A stretch of DNA of 64,000 bases from Chersky-840 sp963764205 (GTDB lineage: Bacteria > Actinomycetota > Acidimicrobiia > Acidimicrobiales > UBA8190), in NCBI GenBank assembly GCA_963764205.1, contig CAVXRN010000006.1:1-64000 (forward strand), written 5' to 3'. Below are positions 26,174 through 35,196 of the stretch, piece after piece. The notes under the pieces are model-generated. The model worked only from the letters and a program-made list of their open reading frames with translations. It ran no database searches and had not been told where the DNA came from. Position numbers and translations under genes: made by a program. The number at the start of each line of letters is the position of its first letter. The first letter of the stretch is position 1.

Positions 26174-27010
26174 TTACTCGATAAATTGGTACACGACCTG
26201 GTAGTTACGCTCCGGCGGCACCATCATCGACCCGGGCGCGTCTCCGGCCACCAGTTCGATGCCACGCGAAGCGAAGTGGGCTTCAGTCGCACCCAGGTCA
26301 CACACTGTAAATGTCGTGGCCCAGACCCTCGGCCCGTAGCGGTCGAGGTAGTTCTGGATCAGCCCGGGGCCGGTTGCGGCGACAAGCTCTAGCGGGATGC
26401 CGATGTCGAGTCCAACGGCGGTCGCGGCCGCTGCTGGCCGCGCCGCCCGATGAGTGACGGTCCCACCTGTCAACTCACACCAGAATCTCTCAGCTCCAAC
26501 GAGATCTTCGCAAGCGAAGCTGATGTGGTGCAATCCTCGATATCCGATCGGGTGCTCCTGCCACCACCGCGCCGGACGCAGAGGGTTCACGTAGGGGGCC
26601 GGCGGTGGATCGGCGTGCCAATCGCCTGCGTAGACCTGCAAGCACACACCGAAAGTCGCCGAAGGTTTGGTAAAGAAGTCGGTGCTCCGCTCCAACAGGA
26701 TCTCGATCCCCCGTTCCCGGATGGCCTGAAGAGACTCCGCAAGCGAGGGAACCAGGATCTCGATGCCTTGGTAGTGCGGCCCGTACCGTGTGAGCTGCTT
26801 GCCCTCGGCCTTGTCCAGGACTTTCGGGACAAGCAGTTCGAATATCTCGCCGCCCACCTCAACGAAGCAGCCGGCAGTGAGCGGGTTCGGGCCGATATCC
26901 CTCAAGAATTGGCCACCGAACAGATCCTCTAGGTGGCCGACGGCAGTCGCATAGTCCTCGACAATCTGGTTTATGTGGTTGACCTTCAGTATCTTCAATG
27001 GCGCAGCCAT
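26174..27010 (-). CDS. Two-domain VOC (glyoxalase/dioxygenase-like) protein
   Basis: About 278 residues with two beta-alpha-beta-beta-beta modules. First module opens ILKVNHINQIVEDYATAVGHLEDLFG with His as likely metal ligand; second opens YRGLHHISFACEDLVGAERFW. FELLVP and other Glu-bearing strands give further possible ligands. The family includes extradiol dioxygenases and epimerases; I cannot name the substrate. ATG 27010 (MAAPLKILKVNH) is preferred to 27022. It is monocistronic, with a separate VOC remnant divergent on the other side. Confidence 0.82.
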   Translation of the reverse strand: MAAPLKILKVNHINQIVEDYATAVGHLEDLFGGQFLRDIGPNPLTAGCFVEVGGEIFELLVPKVLDKAEGKQLTRYGPHYQGIEILVPSLAESLQAIRERGIEILLERSTDFFTKPSATFGVCLQVYAGDWHADPPPAPYVNPLRPARWWQEHPIGYRGLHHISFACEDLVGAERFWCELTGGTVTHRAARPAAAATAVGLDIGIPLELVAATGPGLIQNYLDRYGPRVWATTFTVCDLGATEAHFASRGIELVAGDAPGSMMVPPERNYQVVYQFIE

Positions 27011-27123
27011 TGGCACCAGCATAAAGAAACGATGCCGAAACTCGTACGGGTCTCGCCCACGAGCAAGCTCGCCGTCCGGAAAGCCTTAGACGAGTTGTTC
27101 GACACCCACAGGCGGTCGCGGGG

Positions 27124-27342
27124 ATGATGACCATGCCCGACATGGTTCCCGCCGAGGTGCCGGCCCACTGGCTCGTGTACTTCGGAACCGAGGACACCGA
27201 CGCCACCGTGGCCAAGGCGAGCGAGCTCGGTGCCGTGACCGTAGTCCCGCCCACCGACATCCCTCCCGGTCGTTTCGCCGTGCTCATGGACCCCGACGGC
27301 GCTGCCTTCGCCGTGATCAAGATGGCACCGATGCCCGCATGA
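27124..27342 (+). pseudogene. C-terminal fragment of a VOC protein
   Basis: Codes for 72 residues that match only the end of a two-domain glyoxalase-like protein: HWLVYFGTEDTDATVAKASELGAV then PPTDIPPGRFAVLMDPDGAAFAVIK. Full family members have about 260 residues. There is no complete N-terminal domain in any frame between 27011 and 27123, and I see no convincing ribosome-binding site. Most likely left by a deletion. Confidence 0.6.
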
Positions 27343-27518
27343 TCTGCCCCGGCCAAATGCTGCATAGGTGACAGTTCTCCCCTGTCACAGGGTAGAACGA
27401 TGGCTTCGTCCACGAGTCCGTACTGTCGGGAAGCCCGATTGGACCCCCAACGCCCTGGCCGCCTTCCAATCCCGATTTCGGGTGAAGCGCCGGGCCCGGC
27501 GACGCCGTCCTCGGTCCT

Positions 27519-27860
27519 TCAGTCCTTGAGCTCGACCACGATCTCGAGATAGGGCTGCATCCCGACGTTGAGGGCCGACTCCACACCGCCCCGCCTCACA
27601 TGCACGATCGCACCGGGAACGACCTCGGCTTCGAGGTAGTGGCGGAAGGGACCCTCCGAATCAGGCTCGGGCATCACCGCGATGCGGTCCCCCGCCACCT
27701 GCACGAGCAGGTGGTCGAGCTTGTGGCGATGCACATCGCCCCGTTCCCCCGGTGCGAGGCGCACCTGCCACACCCGCACCCGGTCGTTCTCAAAGACCAC
27801 CCGCGTGCCCAGGTCTCCGAGCACTCGCTCCCCGCTCGTCGACACTCGGTCCTCACTCAC
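27519..27860 (-). CDS. Small cupin-domain protein
   Basis: A 113-residue single-domain cupin. RVWQVRLAPGERGDVHRHKLDHLLVQVAGDRIAVM carries the first motif with three His (HRHKLDH) and the second half is VVPGAIVHVRRGGVESALNVG. Catalytic or purely binding role unknown. GTG 27860 overlaps the TetR gene stop by 4 nt, so it is cotranscribed with the repressor and may serve or modulate the same pathway as the divergent acyl-CoA synthetase operon. Confidence 0.8.
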   Translation of the reverse strand: MSEDRVSTSGERVLGDLGTRVVFENDRVRVWQVRLAPGERGDVHRHKLDHLLVQVAGDRIAVMPEPDSEGPFRHYLEAEVVPGAIVHVRRGGVESALNVGMQPYLEIVVELKD

Positions 27861-28570
27861 GAGGCGGTGCCGCGCCGGCCCCGGGCCAGTGTCGACCTCG
27901 GCGAGACGCGATCCACCCCGCCCACGGCCCGCAGCACGAAGCTGACCAGATGGTCGATCTCGTCGGTCGACGCTACAGTGCGACGGGCGAGGTGGTCGTG
28001 CAAGGTGGCGAACACCAGTCGATACACGGCCTGGGCGTCACGCCGGGCCGCGGCTGCGCCGCGCCCCGCCCCGGGCCGGGTCCCCGCCGCGGGGAGCTCG
28101 CGCAGCGAATCGACAAGGAGCCCCACGAGGAGGTCGACCGATGCCTGCTGTTCGTGCGGGAAGTGCTCGACCAGACGATCCTGCTCGGCCAGGAATGGGC
28201 GGGTGCGGGCCGCCGCCTCGGGATTCGAGGCCTGGGCCAGCACGCCCTGCACCCAGGCCCGCACCTTGTCCTCAGGCGAGGTGGCCCGGGCCATGCGGTG
28301 CTCGAGATACCCGAGCAGCCTGCGCCGGCCGTCGTCAAGGAGCACCAGCATGAGCTCGTCCTTCGACCGAAAGAGGCGGTAAAAGGTCTGGGTGGAGAGG
28401 CCCGCCTCGGCCAACACCTCCCGCAGCGAGGGGTCGACGCCGCCGGTACGCTCGATGAGGCGATACGTCGCGTCCACGATGCGCCGGACATCGTCGACGT
28501 AGGCGGCGTGGCGATCCGCGGCGCTGCGCTGCAGCGCCCGAGTGGCCAGGGTCTCGGTCATTCCCGGCAT
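27857..28570 (-). CDS. TetR-family transcriptional regulator
   Basis: About 237 residues. The helix-turn-helix at about residues 30-65 reads PSLREVLAEAGLSTQTFYRLFRSKDEL, with GLSTQTFYRLF as recognition helix. The C-terminal ligand domain is not assignable. ATG 28570 or 28561 (MTETLATRA) both fit. It is divergent from an acyl-CoA synthetase; a 15-bp near-palindrome between them and a perfect copy before the oxidoreductase operon are likely its operators. Ligand is probably an acyl-CoA (inference). Confidence 0.9.
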   Translation of the reverse strand: MPGMTETLATRALQRSAADRHAAYVDDVRRIVDATYRLIERTGGVDPSLREVLAEAGLSTQTFYRLFRSKDELMLVLLDDGRRRLLGYLEHRMARATSPEDKVRAWVQGVLAQASNPEAAARTRPFLAEQDRLVEHFPHEQQASVDLLVGLLVDSLRELPAAGTRPGAGRGAAAARRDAQAVYRLVFATLHDHLARRTVASTDEIDHLVSFVLRAVGGVDRVSPRSTLARGRRGTAS

Positions 28571-28638
28571 GTCTACTCCTCGGCGCTCGTGTCCCCGAGC
28601 CAACGGCGGCCCTATGCAGCACGCTGTTCTCCCACTCT

Positions 28639-28653
28639 AAGATCGCCGTTCTG
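28639..28653. promoter_or_regulatory. Candidate TetR operator upstream of acyl-CoA synthetase
   Basis: AAGATCGCCGTTCTG at 28639-28653 matches the perfect palindrome CAGAACGCCGTTCTG at 30271 in 13 of 15 positions. It lies between the divergent TetR and synthetase genes. Confidence 0.5.
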
Positions 28654-28706
28654 CACAGGGCAAGAGCCGACCACCGCCGCCGGTCGGCGCAGGAGGTCAT
28701 GGGGCG

Positions 28707-30232
28707 ATGCGGGGCGAGCTACTCATCGGTGACGTCTTTGCCAACGCAGCACGCGCCGCACCCAATCGAGCCGCCGCCGCCCTGGGCGACGACACGCTCA
28801 CCTTTGCTTCGCTCGACCGTTCCGCCAACCGGTTGGCTCGAGTCCTCGGGGGAATCGGTGTGGGTCCGGGCGACCGCGTGGCGGTGTGGAGCTCGACCAG
28901 CCTGGACCTCGTCCCGATGTTCGCGGCCCTGGCCAAGACCGGCGCCGTATTTGCCCCCCTCGGAACCGGGCTCGGGCTGGACGAGGCGTTGACGGTGACG
29001 GCTTTGGTCGAGCCCGCCCTCGTCGTCGTCGACGATGCCCACGCGGCGGCGGGCGAAGCCCTGGCGCGAAGCATGAGCGCACCCCTGGCGAACGCAAGGG
29101 GCCTGGCAAGCGGGGGTCGACCCCACGACGACGACGCGTCGTCGGGCCCGGGCATCTCCTTGAGCCGACTGGCGCGCCACGTCGACGACAGTGACCGACG
29201 CGCCGTGACGCTGCGCGAGGACGATCCCCATGTGGTCTTCTTCACCAGCGGCAGCACGGGGCGACCCAAGGGGGCGGTGCTCTCGCACCGGGTGAACGTG
29301 CTGCGCAGTCACCCCGGTGCCTTACTCGAACCTCGGGGGGCCATGGTGTGCCCGTATCCCCTGTCGCACATGGGCGCCTGGACCATCGCGCTGCAGCAGT
29401 GGCAGGCGCGCGGCTCGGTCGTGTTCCTTCACCAAGCCGCGGCCGAGCCCATCACCTCGGCCGTGGCCCGCCACGCCGCCACCCGGCTCAACGCCATCCC
29501 CGCCGTGTGGGGGCGCATCCTGGCCGGCGCCACCCCGAGCGGCACCGTCCCCGCCCTCGCCACGCTCCGCTTCGCCGACACCGGCACCTCGGCCACACCC
29601 CTCGAACTCCTCGAAGCCATCGAACGCGCCGCCCCCCACGCGCATCTCCGCGTCTTCTACGGGTCCACCGAAGCCGGGAGCGTGGCCTCGCTCGACCACG
29701 CGGAGATGCGCGCCAAGCCCGGAAGCTGCGGGGTGCCGGCCCCGGGGACGGAGATCCGGGTCGACTCCGCCGGGGAGCTGTGGACGCGCGGACCGCTGCT
29801 CTTCGACGGCTACTACGGGGACGCGGCGGCGACCGCCGAAGCGCTCGTCGACGGGTGGTACCGAACCGGCGATCTAGCCGAGGTCGACGACGAGGGATAC
29901 CTAACCATCGTGGGCCGTGCCCGCGACGTCATCCGTACCGGGGGGAAACGGTGTCGCCCGCCGAGGTCGAATCGGTCCTCGCCGGCCATAACGCCGTGCA
30001 CGACGTGGCCGTGATCGGTGTGCCCGATCCGACCTGGGGAGAGATCGTGTGCGCGGTCATCGTCACGGCCCCCGGCACGCCCGCGCCGTCGCTCGAGGAG
30101 CTGCGCCGGTTCTGCGCGGCCTCGCTGGCGCCGTTCAAGCAGCCCCGCCGCCTCGAGATCACCGACGTCATCCCCCGCACCGCGTCCACGCTCCAGGTCC
30201 AGCGCCGCCTGCTGGCCGAACGGCTCTCCTAA
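28707..30232 (+). CDS. Acyl-CoA synthetase (AMP-forming), one frameshift
   Basis: ANL-family ligase that activates a carboxylic acid as acyl-AMP then acyl-CoA; about 508 residues when joined. P-loop VVFFTSGSTGRPKGAVLSH, A5 FYGSTEAG, A7 YRTGDLAEVDDEGYLTI and A8 GRARDVIRTGG are present. The frame slips in G6 (29940-29945) just inside A8; the other frame goes on with ETVSPAEVESVLAGHNAVHDVAVIGVPD. At the end the A10 motif reads PRTASTLQVQRRLL, where a Gly-Lys is usual, so the adenylation Lys seems replaced. ATG 28707 follows GGAGGTCATGGGGCG. Upstream is a TetR operator; downstream, 74 nt away, is the oxidoreductase operon. Confidence 0.86.
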
Positions 30233-30270
30233 GCACACCGGCCGGTACGGCCCGGGATCGGTCCGAGTTG

Positions 30271-30285
30271 CAGAACGCCGTTCTG
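30271..30285. promoter_or_regulatory. Perfect palindrome before oxidoreductase operon
   Basis: CAGAAC-GCC-GTTCTG, 6-bp arms, 22 nt before the GTG start of the gamma subunit. Same sequence class as the site at 28639, so the neighbouring TetR probably controls both units. Confidence 0.6.
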
Positions 30286-30306
30286 GGTTTTTATGATCGG
30301 TGTTCT

Positions 30307-30906
30307 GTGGAGCGCGAACTACTGGTGACGGGGATCGGCGGCCAGGGCGTACAGCTCGCCGCCAGCGTGCTCGCCCACGCGGCCATGGCCGAGGGCCGGG
30401 TCGTACAGGTCTTCGGGAGCTACGGGGGCATGATGCGCGGCGGCAACACCGAAGCCACCGTGATCGTGGCCGACGGCCCCATCGAAGCGCCCCCCACCGT
30501 CAACGCCACGTGGTCGGCCATCCTCATGCACCACGAGTTCGCCGACCACGCCCTGGCGAGCCTCGGATCGGCCAGCGTGGCCCTCGTCAACTCCACGGTG
30601 TTCGACCACGCCGTGGCCGAAGCACGCCTCGCCCCCACCCGCTGCACTGTGGTCGACATACCGGCCACGGCCATCGCCGTGGACCAGGGCAATGTCATGG
30701 CGGCATCGATGGTTATGGTCGGCGCCTACGCCGCGGTCACCGGCATCGTGGCCATGTCCAGCCTGCTGGCCGCGGCGAGCGCTGCGCTCCCCTCTTATCG
30801 AGTTCAGCACGTCGAGCTCAACGCCCGAGCTTTGGCGGCTGGCTTCGCCGCGGCACCCCGGCACGTCTCCCAGGCGTGGAACCCGCTGTCGGTGGCGGCC
30901 CCGTGA
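30307..30906 (+). CDS. 2-oxoacid:ferredoxin oxidoreductase, gamma subunit
   Basis: About 199 residues; the small catalytic-domain III subunit that contacts CoA. Opens with ELLVTGIGGQGVQLAASVLAHAAM and has the family block GSYGGMMRGGNTEATVIVADGPI. The GTG start at 30307 follows the operator; the upstream in-frame reading has no support. First gene of a four-gene operon in the order gamma-delta-alpha-beta, as in split archaeal-type PorGDAB enzymes. Each junction overlaps by 4 nt. Confidence 0.9.
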   Translation: MERELLVTGIGGQGVQLAASVLAHAAMAEGRVVQVFGSYGGMMRGGNTEATVIVADGPIEAPPTVNATWSAILMHHEFADHALASLGSASVALVNSTVFDHAVAEARLAPTRCTVVDIPATAIAVDQGNVMAASMVMVGAYAAVTGIVAMSSLLAAASAALPSYRVQHVELNARALAAGFAAAPRHVSQAWNPLSVAAP

Positions 30907-31169
30907 ACACGCCCGCTCCCCCCGCCCGCACCCGGGGCACCGTCGTCATCGACACCGACGCCTGCAAAGGCTGCGACCTCTGTGTCGACGCGTGTCCGCC
31001 CGGGGTGCTCGTGATGACGAGGGACACCGTCAACGCCCGCGGGTACCGATTCCCGCTACTGCTGGAGGGCTGCACCGGCTGTGCCGCGTGCTCGGCGGTG
31101 TGTCCTGACTTCGTGTTCCAGGTCTACCGGTACGACACCCCCCACATAGTGTCGGCCGCGGTCCAGTGA
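30903..31169 (+). CDS. 2-oxoacid:ferredoxin oxidoreductase, delta (2x[4Fe-4S]) subunit
   Basis: An 88-residue ferredoxin-like electron carrier. Two complete cluster motifs: CKGCDLCVDACPPGV and CTGCAACSAVCPD, each Cx2Cx2Cx3C. A short Pro/Arg-rich N-terminal tail precedes them. GTG 30903 overlaps the gamma stop. It passes electrons from the thiamine site of the beta subunit to external ferredoxin. Confidence 0.92.
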   Translation: MNTPAPPARTRGTVVIDTDACKGCDLCVDACPPGVLVMTRDTVNARGYRFPLLLEGCTGCAACSAVCPDFVFQVYRYDTPHIVSAAVQ

Positions 31170-32239
31170 CCACCAAACTGTGCGAAGGCTCCGAGGTCAT
31201 CGCCGATGCCATGCTCGCGGCGGGGTGCCGCTTTTTCGCCGGTTATCCCATGACACCGTTCACCGAAGTGCTCGAACACATGGCCCGCAAGCTGCCTGCG
31301 CTGGGGGGTGTGTGCATGAACGCCGAAAGCGAGATCGAGGCGGTAGGCATGGCCTGGGGTGCGGCCGCCACTGGCACACCGGCCGCGACGGGGTCCACCG
31401 GCCAGGGCCTGTCGCTCATGCAGGAGTCGCTGGCCGAGATCACCCTGGCCCGCCTCCCGCTGGTGGTGCTCAACATGGCGCGGGCTCAAGGCGACTACTT
31501 CCAGGCCACCCGGGGCGGCGGCCACGGCGACTACCGCCACCTGGTGCTCGCCCCCACCGATCCCGCCGAAGCCGTCGAGCTCGTCCAGCTGGCGTTCGAC
31601 CTCACAGCCCGCTGGCGCAACCCGGTGCTCGTCATGGGCGACTACTACCTGGCCCACACCTCGCAGTCGGTCACCGTCGAACCCCGGGACTTCGGTCCCC
31701 GTCCCGAGTCGGACTGGGCCCTCGACGGGTCCAGCGGTGGTTCGGGCCACGCCAAGCTCATTTCCTTCCTGGGGTCGGTCAAACAACGAGACGACGTCGG
31801 CTACGACCTGTCGGAGCACTACCGGGCGTGCGCGGCGGCCACCAAGGCCATGCTGACGTCGGTCGAGCCCCGGGTCGAATGCCTCGCCACCGACGACGCC
31901 GAGGTGGTGGTGGTGGCCTTCGGCACCCCCGCCAAGTACGCCAGGGCCGCGGTGCGAGCCCTGCGCGCCCGGGGAGCCCGGGTGGGCCTCGTCCGACCCA
32001 TCACCTTGGTGCCCTTCCCGACCGAGGCGCTCGCCCGTGTGGCCCAGGGAGCGCGCGCCGTCGTCGTCTATGAGAACAACCAGGGCCAGATGATCGACGA
32101 CGTGTCGCTGGCGGTGCTCGGTCGCGCCCCCGTCCACTTCATCGGGGGCCTCAGCCTCGACAGCTCAGGATTTGGCATCGCGCCCGACCTCGACGTGTCG
32201 GTGCTCACCCGGCGCATCGAGCAGGTCCTCGCGCCATGA
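31166..32239 (+). CDS. 2-oxoacid:ferredoxin oxidoreductase, alpha subunit
   Basis: About 357 residues. Family blocks: CRFFAGYPMTPFTEVLEHMA, MNAESEIEAVGMAWGAAATG, TGSTGQGLSLMQESLAEITLA and the C-terminal ENNQGQMIDDVSLAV. Pyrimidine-binding domain I plus domain II are present. GTG 31166 overlaps the ferredoxin stop. Such sequences are named KorA or VorB; the substrate (2-oxoglutarate, branched-chain or aryl 2-oxoacid) cannot be told. An adjacent acyl-CoA synthetase suggests a route linking a free acid, its CoA ester and a 2-oxoacid. Confidence 0.9.
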   Translation: MTTKLCEGSEVIADAMLAAGCRFFAGYPMTPFTEVLEHMARKLPALGGVCMNAESEIEAVGMAWGAAATGTPAATGSTGQGLSLMQESLAEITLARLPLVVLNMARAQGDYFQATRGGGHGDYRHLVLAPTDPAEAVELVQLAFDLTARWRNPVLVMGDYYLAHTSQSVTVEPRDFGPRPESDWALDGSSGGSGHAKLISFLGSVKQRDDVGYDLSEHYRACAAATKAMLTSVEPRVECLATDDAEVVVVAFGTPAKYARAAVRALRARGARVGLVRPITLVPFPTEALARVAQGARAVVVYENNQGQMIDDVSLAVLGRAPVHFIGGLSLDSSGFGIAPDLDVSVLTRRIEQVLAP

Positions 32240-33063
32240 CCCGCACGACCCGGGTCGAGGGACACATCGTGGTGCGCACCGACCGACCACCGACCGAGCC
32301 GGCCAGGCTCGTCGACGACTTCACGCCGGCCTTGATCGACATGGGCGCCCATCACCTCTGCCCCGGGTGCGGGGAGCCCATCGCCATGCGCGCCGCGATG
32401 GAAGCGGTGGCCGAGCTGGACGTGGTGCACCAGACAATCGCGGTGTTCGGCATCGGCTGCTATACGGCCTTCTCCAACAACCTCGACGTGGAAGTCCTTC
32501 AGGCGCTACACGGCCGAGCCCCGTCGGTCGCCACCGGGGTCAAGCGGGCCCGGCCCGACACCGTGGTCCTCACCATCCAAGGTGACGGCGACATGGTCAA
32601 CGAGGGACTCCAGGAGGTGCTCCACACCGCGGCCCGGGGTGAGAACGTGACTTGTGTCATGCTCAACAACGGTGTGTTCGGCGAGACGGGCGGCCACATG
32701 ACGGCCACCACGGTGCTCGGACAGCGCACCAAGACCAGCCTCGAGGGCCGCGACCCCTTCGCCCATGGGCGCCCCATCCTCCTCGCCACTCTGCTGGCCC
32801 AGCTCGACGGGTCGGCCTACGTGGCCCGAGGGGCGGTGAACAGCGCCGGCAATGTCGCTCGCACCAAGAAGATGCTCCTCCAGGCGCTGCGCACCCAGAT
32901 CGCCGGGGCAGGCTTTTCCTTCGTGGAGATCCTCACCATGTGCCCTACGGGATGGTTCGTCGAGACCCAGGAGGCTCCGGGGTACCTGGCCGACAATCTC
33001 GCGCCCGTGCACGCCGGCGGCGTCCTGAAAGACGTCCTGGGCACCGACGCCTCGAAGGAGTGA
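32236..33063 (+). CDS. 2-oxoacid:ferredoxin oxidoreductase, beta (TPP) subunit
   Basis: About 275 residues; binds thiamine diphosphate. The TPP motif is GDGDMVNEGLQEVLHTAARGENVTCVMLNN. HHLCPGCGEPIAMRAAMEAV provides the CxxC of the cluster-binding group, and GIGCYTAFSNN follows. Near the end ILTMCPTGWFVE is typical of the branch. ATG 32236 overlaps the alpha stop. Ends the operon 95 nt before repeat copy B. Confidence 0.92.
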   Translation: MTRTTRVEGHIVVRTDRPPTEPARLVDDFTPALIDMGAHHLCPGCGEPIAMRAAMEAVAELDVVHQTIAVFGIGCYTAFSNNLDVEVLQALHGRAPSVATGVKRARPDTVVLTIQGDGDMVNEGLQEVLHTAARGENVTCVMLNNGVFGETGGHMTATTVLGQRTKTSLEGRDPFAHGRPILLATLLAQLDGSAYVARGAVNSAGNVARTKKMLLQALRTQIAGAGFSFVEILTMCPTGWFVETQEAPGYLADNLAPVHAGGVLKDVLGTDASKE

Positions 33064-33157
33064 CCGTGATTCTGGAAGCGGGTTCTGTCCTCCCGTCTCG
33101 GGCACCTTGCCGAGCCAGACGAGCTTCCGCGCCCGGTTGCAGGCTGCTGTCCTGAGC

Positions 33158-33440
33158 GTCTGGGGAGCGAAATATCATCCGGGGCTCGGACCTGGGGGTT
33201 CTCGAGTGAGTGCGTCCACAACGATGTGGGAAATTGAGAGCAATAGCGTGGGAAATGGCCAAGCAAGGGCACGGTGCCGGAGCAGGTCAAGTGGGTCGTG
33301 TCGGAAGCCCACCCACGCACGCACGCACGCACGCACGCACGCACCGACCGAACCAAACCGACACACGCCGACCGACCATACCCACCCACCCAGCCGACCC
33401 GACCGACCGACTGACTGACCGACCCACCCTCTCCCACGAC
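33158..33440 (+). repeat. Dispersed intergenic repeat, copy B
   Basis: Degenerate left end (GGAGCGAAATATCATCCGG), then CGGACCTGGGGGTTCTC, paired GTGGGAAAT boxes at 33226 and 33248 (22 nt), palindrome GGCACGGTGCC, and a tract of CGCA units (about 33312-33344) passing into CCGA units to about 33440. Sits between the convergent oxidoreductase operon and the GNAT-AAA gene. Nothing else in this 430-bp gap. Confidence 0.82.
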
Positions 33441-33499
33441 CGACGCACGAACGAACCGTGGCCTTCACTCCGTCGGTATGGGGCAATCGAGCCGGATCC

Positions 33500-34771
33500 C
33501 TACAGACGCGCGTAGGTGCTCTCCTCGAGTTCAAACTCCCGGGTCGCGTCGGCGTTGACCGATGGTCTCGTCGATGCGATGGCGGCCAAACCATCCGCCG
33601 CGGTTACCTCGGCATCACCGCCTGACAGCGCCCGTTCGAACGCCAGCTGGGCACCGCGGTGGGCGGCCAGGGCGAAGTCCGCCGGCGTAAACCCCTCGGT
33701 GAGCGCGGCCAACTCCTCAGGGTCGCACGCGGGGAGGAACTCGACGGCTAGCTCGGCACGCCCGGAGAGGTCGGGGGCGCCCACCGGAATGATGAGGTCG
33801 AAGCGCCCAGGTCGCAGCATGGCCGGGTCAATGGCCGCGATGGAGTTCGTAGCCATGATCATCAGGCGTCCCGGCCGGCTCTTGAACGCCGGGATGGCCT
33901 TCAGCAGTTCGTTCACAATCGGCTGGCTGTCGGGCCGCGCGGTGCGGGCCGAGGCGATCTCGTCGGCCTCGTCGATGAAGCACACCAGATGCTCGACGTG
34001 CCGCAAGTCGTCGAGTGCTTCGCGTAGGGAGGCGGCTGCCTGCGTGCCCTGGCCGAGGAGGGAGGGGTGGAGTTCGACGAACGACCATGAAAGTCGCGAC
34101 GCAACAGCGCGGGCGAAGGAAGTCTTTCCGGTCCCGGGTGGCCCGAATAGCATCACGGCCGCTGGTGGGACGAGGCCGATGCGATCGGCCAGATCGCCGT
34201 GCGCCAGTGGCGCCACTATGCGGCGTTCGAGAAGGTCCTTGGTCGAGGAAAATCCCTTCATCGAGTCCCAGAGGCCGGGCGGGGGGAAGTGCCCCCCGTA
34301 GCGTTCGACGATGGCGAGTTCTTCGGGGACCATCGACGCGGCGCGTATATAGAGGTGCAGGCCGTCGAGGCGGTTGAAACCCTGGTGGATGAACGCGACC
34401 TCGCCCACCTGACCTGGCTCGACCAAGGCCAGCAGCCGGTGTGCACCCTGGTGGATGATCCCCTGATCGAGCTCGCGCAGGAGTGCCGAGCCGATGCCGA
34501 GGTTGCGCCACTGCGGGTGCAACGCCAGGGCCAAGAGATGGGCGTCGGCCCCGCACACACGAGCAACGGCCGCGCCAACAAGGCGCTCCGCAGATACGGC
34601 CACCGCCGCAGGCTGATGCTCGTGGAGCGCTTCGATCACATCGCTGCGGCTGTAGGCGGCAGAAGTCGCCGTGCCCGCCACGTCGATCAGGCGCACGACG
34701 TCCTCGAACGGGGCGACCGGATCACGATGATCGATCGATAGAACCCGCCAACCGGTGGTCACGTCCGCCAT
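33500..34771 (-). CDS. GNAT acetyltransferase fused to AAA+ ATPase
   Basis: About 423 residues. The N-terminal half (to ~165) is a GNAT fold with the acetyl-CoA loop RNLGIGSALLREL and core strand AHLLALALHPQ. The C-terminal half is a Cdc48/FtsH-like AAA module: Walker A GPPGTGKTSFA, Walker B LVCFIDEADEI, sensor 1 IMATNS, and arginine-finger region AIDPAMLRPGRFDLIIP. Both domains look complete. I start at ATG 34771 (MADVTTGWRV); the longer reading runs into repeat copy C. The fusion is unusual. It might acetylate and remodel one target, but partners are unknown. It stands alone, flanked on both sides by intergenic repeats. Confidence 0.83.
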   Translation of the reverse strand: MADVTTGWRVLSIDHRDPVAPFEDVVRLIDVAGTATSAAYSRSDVIEALHEHQPAAVAVSAERLVGAAVARVCGADAHLLALALHPQWRNLGIGSALLRELDQGIIHQGAHRLLALVEPGQVGEVAFIHQGFNRLDGLHLYIRAASMVPEELAIVERYGGHFPPPGLWDSMKGFSSTKDLLERRIVAPLAHGDLADRIGLVPPAAVMLFGPPGTGKTSFARAVASRLSWSFVELHPSLLGQGTQAAASLREALDDLRHVEHLVCFIDEADEIASARTARPDSQPIVNELLKAIPAFKSRPGRLMIMATNSIAAIDPAMLRPGRFDLIIPVGAPDLSGRAELAVEFLPACDPEELAALTEGFTPADFALAAHRGAQLAFERALSGGDAEVTAADGLAAIASTRPSVNADATREFELEESTYARL

Positions 34772-34876
34772 TCTCCCGCTGTCATAGGCGCTTCGCACGG
34801 CCAGGCACGGCCCAAGGAGAAGGGCGCCGGCTCCATGGGGCGTTCTCAGGTCACCGATTAGCGAATGCCACAAATG

Positions 34877-35080
34877 TGCGGGTCCCTGAGAACTCATCCG
34901 GCGTTCTGAGCTGGGAGTCCACAGTTTGATTGCAGCAGCAAAAATGTGGGAAATCGAGAGCCATAGCGTGGGTAATGGCCAAGTCAGGGTCCGGTGTCGG
35001 CCCAAGTCAGGGCAGTTATGTCGACGGCCGACGGACGGACGACCGACCGACCCCACCAACCAACGGACAACCCCACACCA
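34877..35080 (+). repeat. Dispersed intergenic repeat, copy C
   Basis: Degenerate left end (GCGGGTCCCTGAGAACTCATCCGG), CTGGGAGTCC, boxes GTGGGAAAT at 34946 and GTGGGTAAT at 34968 (22 nt), then GGTCCGGTGTCGG and a short CGGA/CCGA tract to about 35060. Occupies the 425-bp gap upstream of the GNAT-AAA gene; the remainder up to 35196 shows nothing I can name. Confidence 0.75.
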
Positions 35081-35196
35081 CAGCGTGTTCGTCGCCACGG
35101 CCGACCCGGCAATTGATTCAGAGGTACAAGAGGTTCGTGATAACACGCTTTAGTACTCAAGCCCAGACGACGGGACCACACATCATCGGTCGGGAC

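Noticed and set aside
33308..33345. Possible CRISPR-like array of CGCA units
   Set aside because: Units are 4 bp with no spacers, and no cas genes are present. It is a simple tetranucleotide tract.
34772..35146. Longer N-terminus for the GNAT-AAA gene back to 35146
   Set aside because: The extension lies in repeat copy C and includes its tract; the GNAT fold starts soon after ATG 34771.
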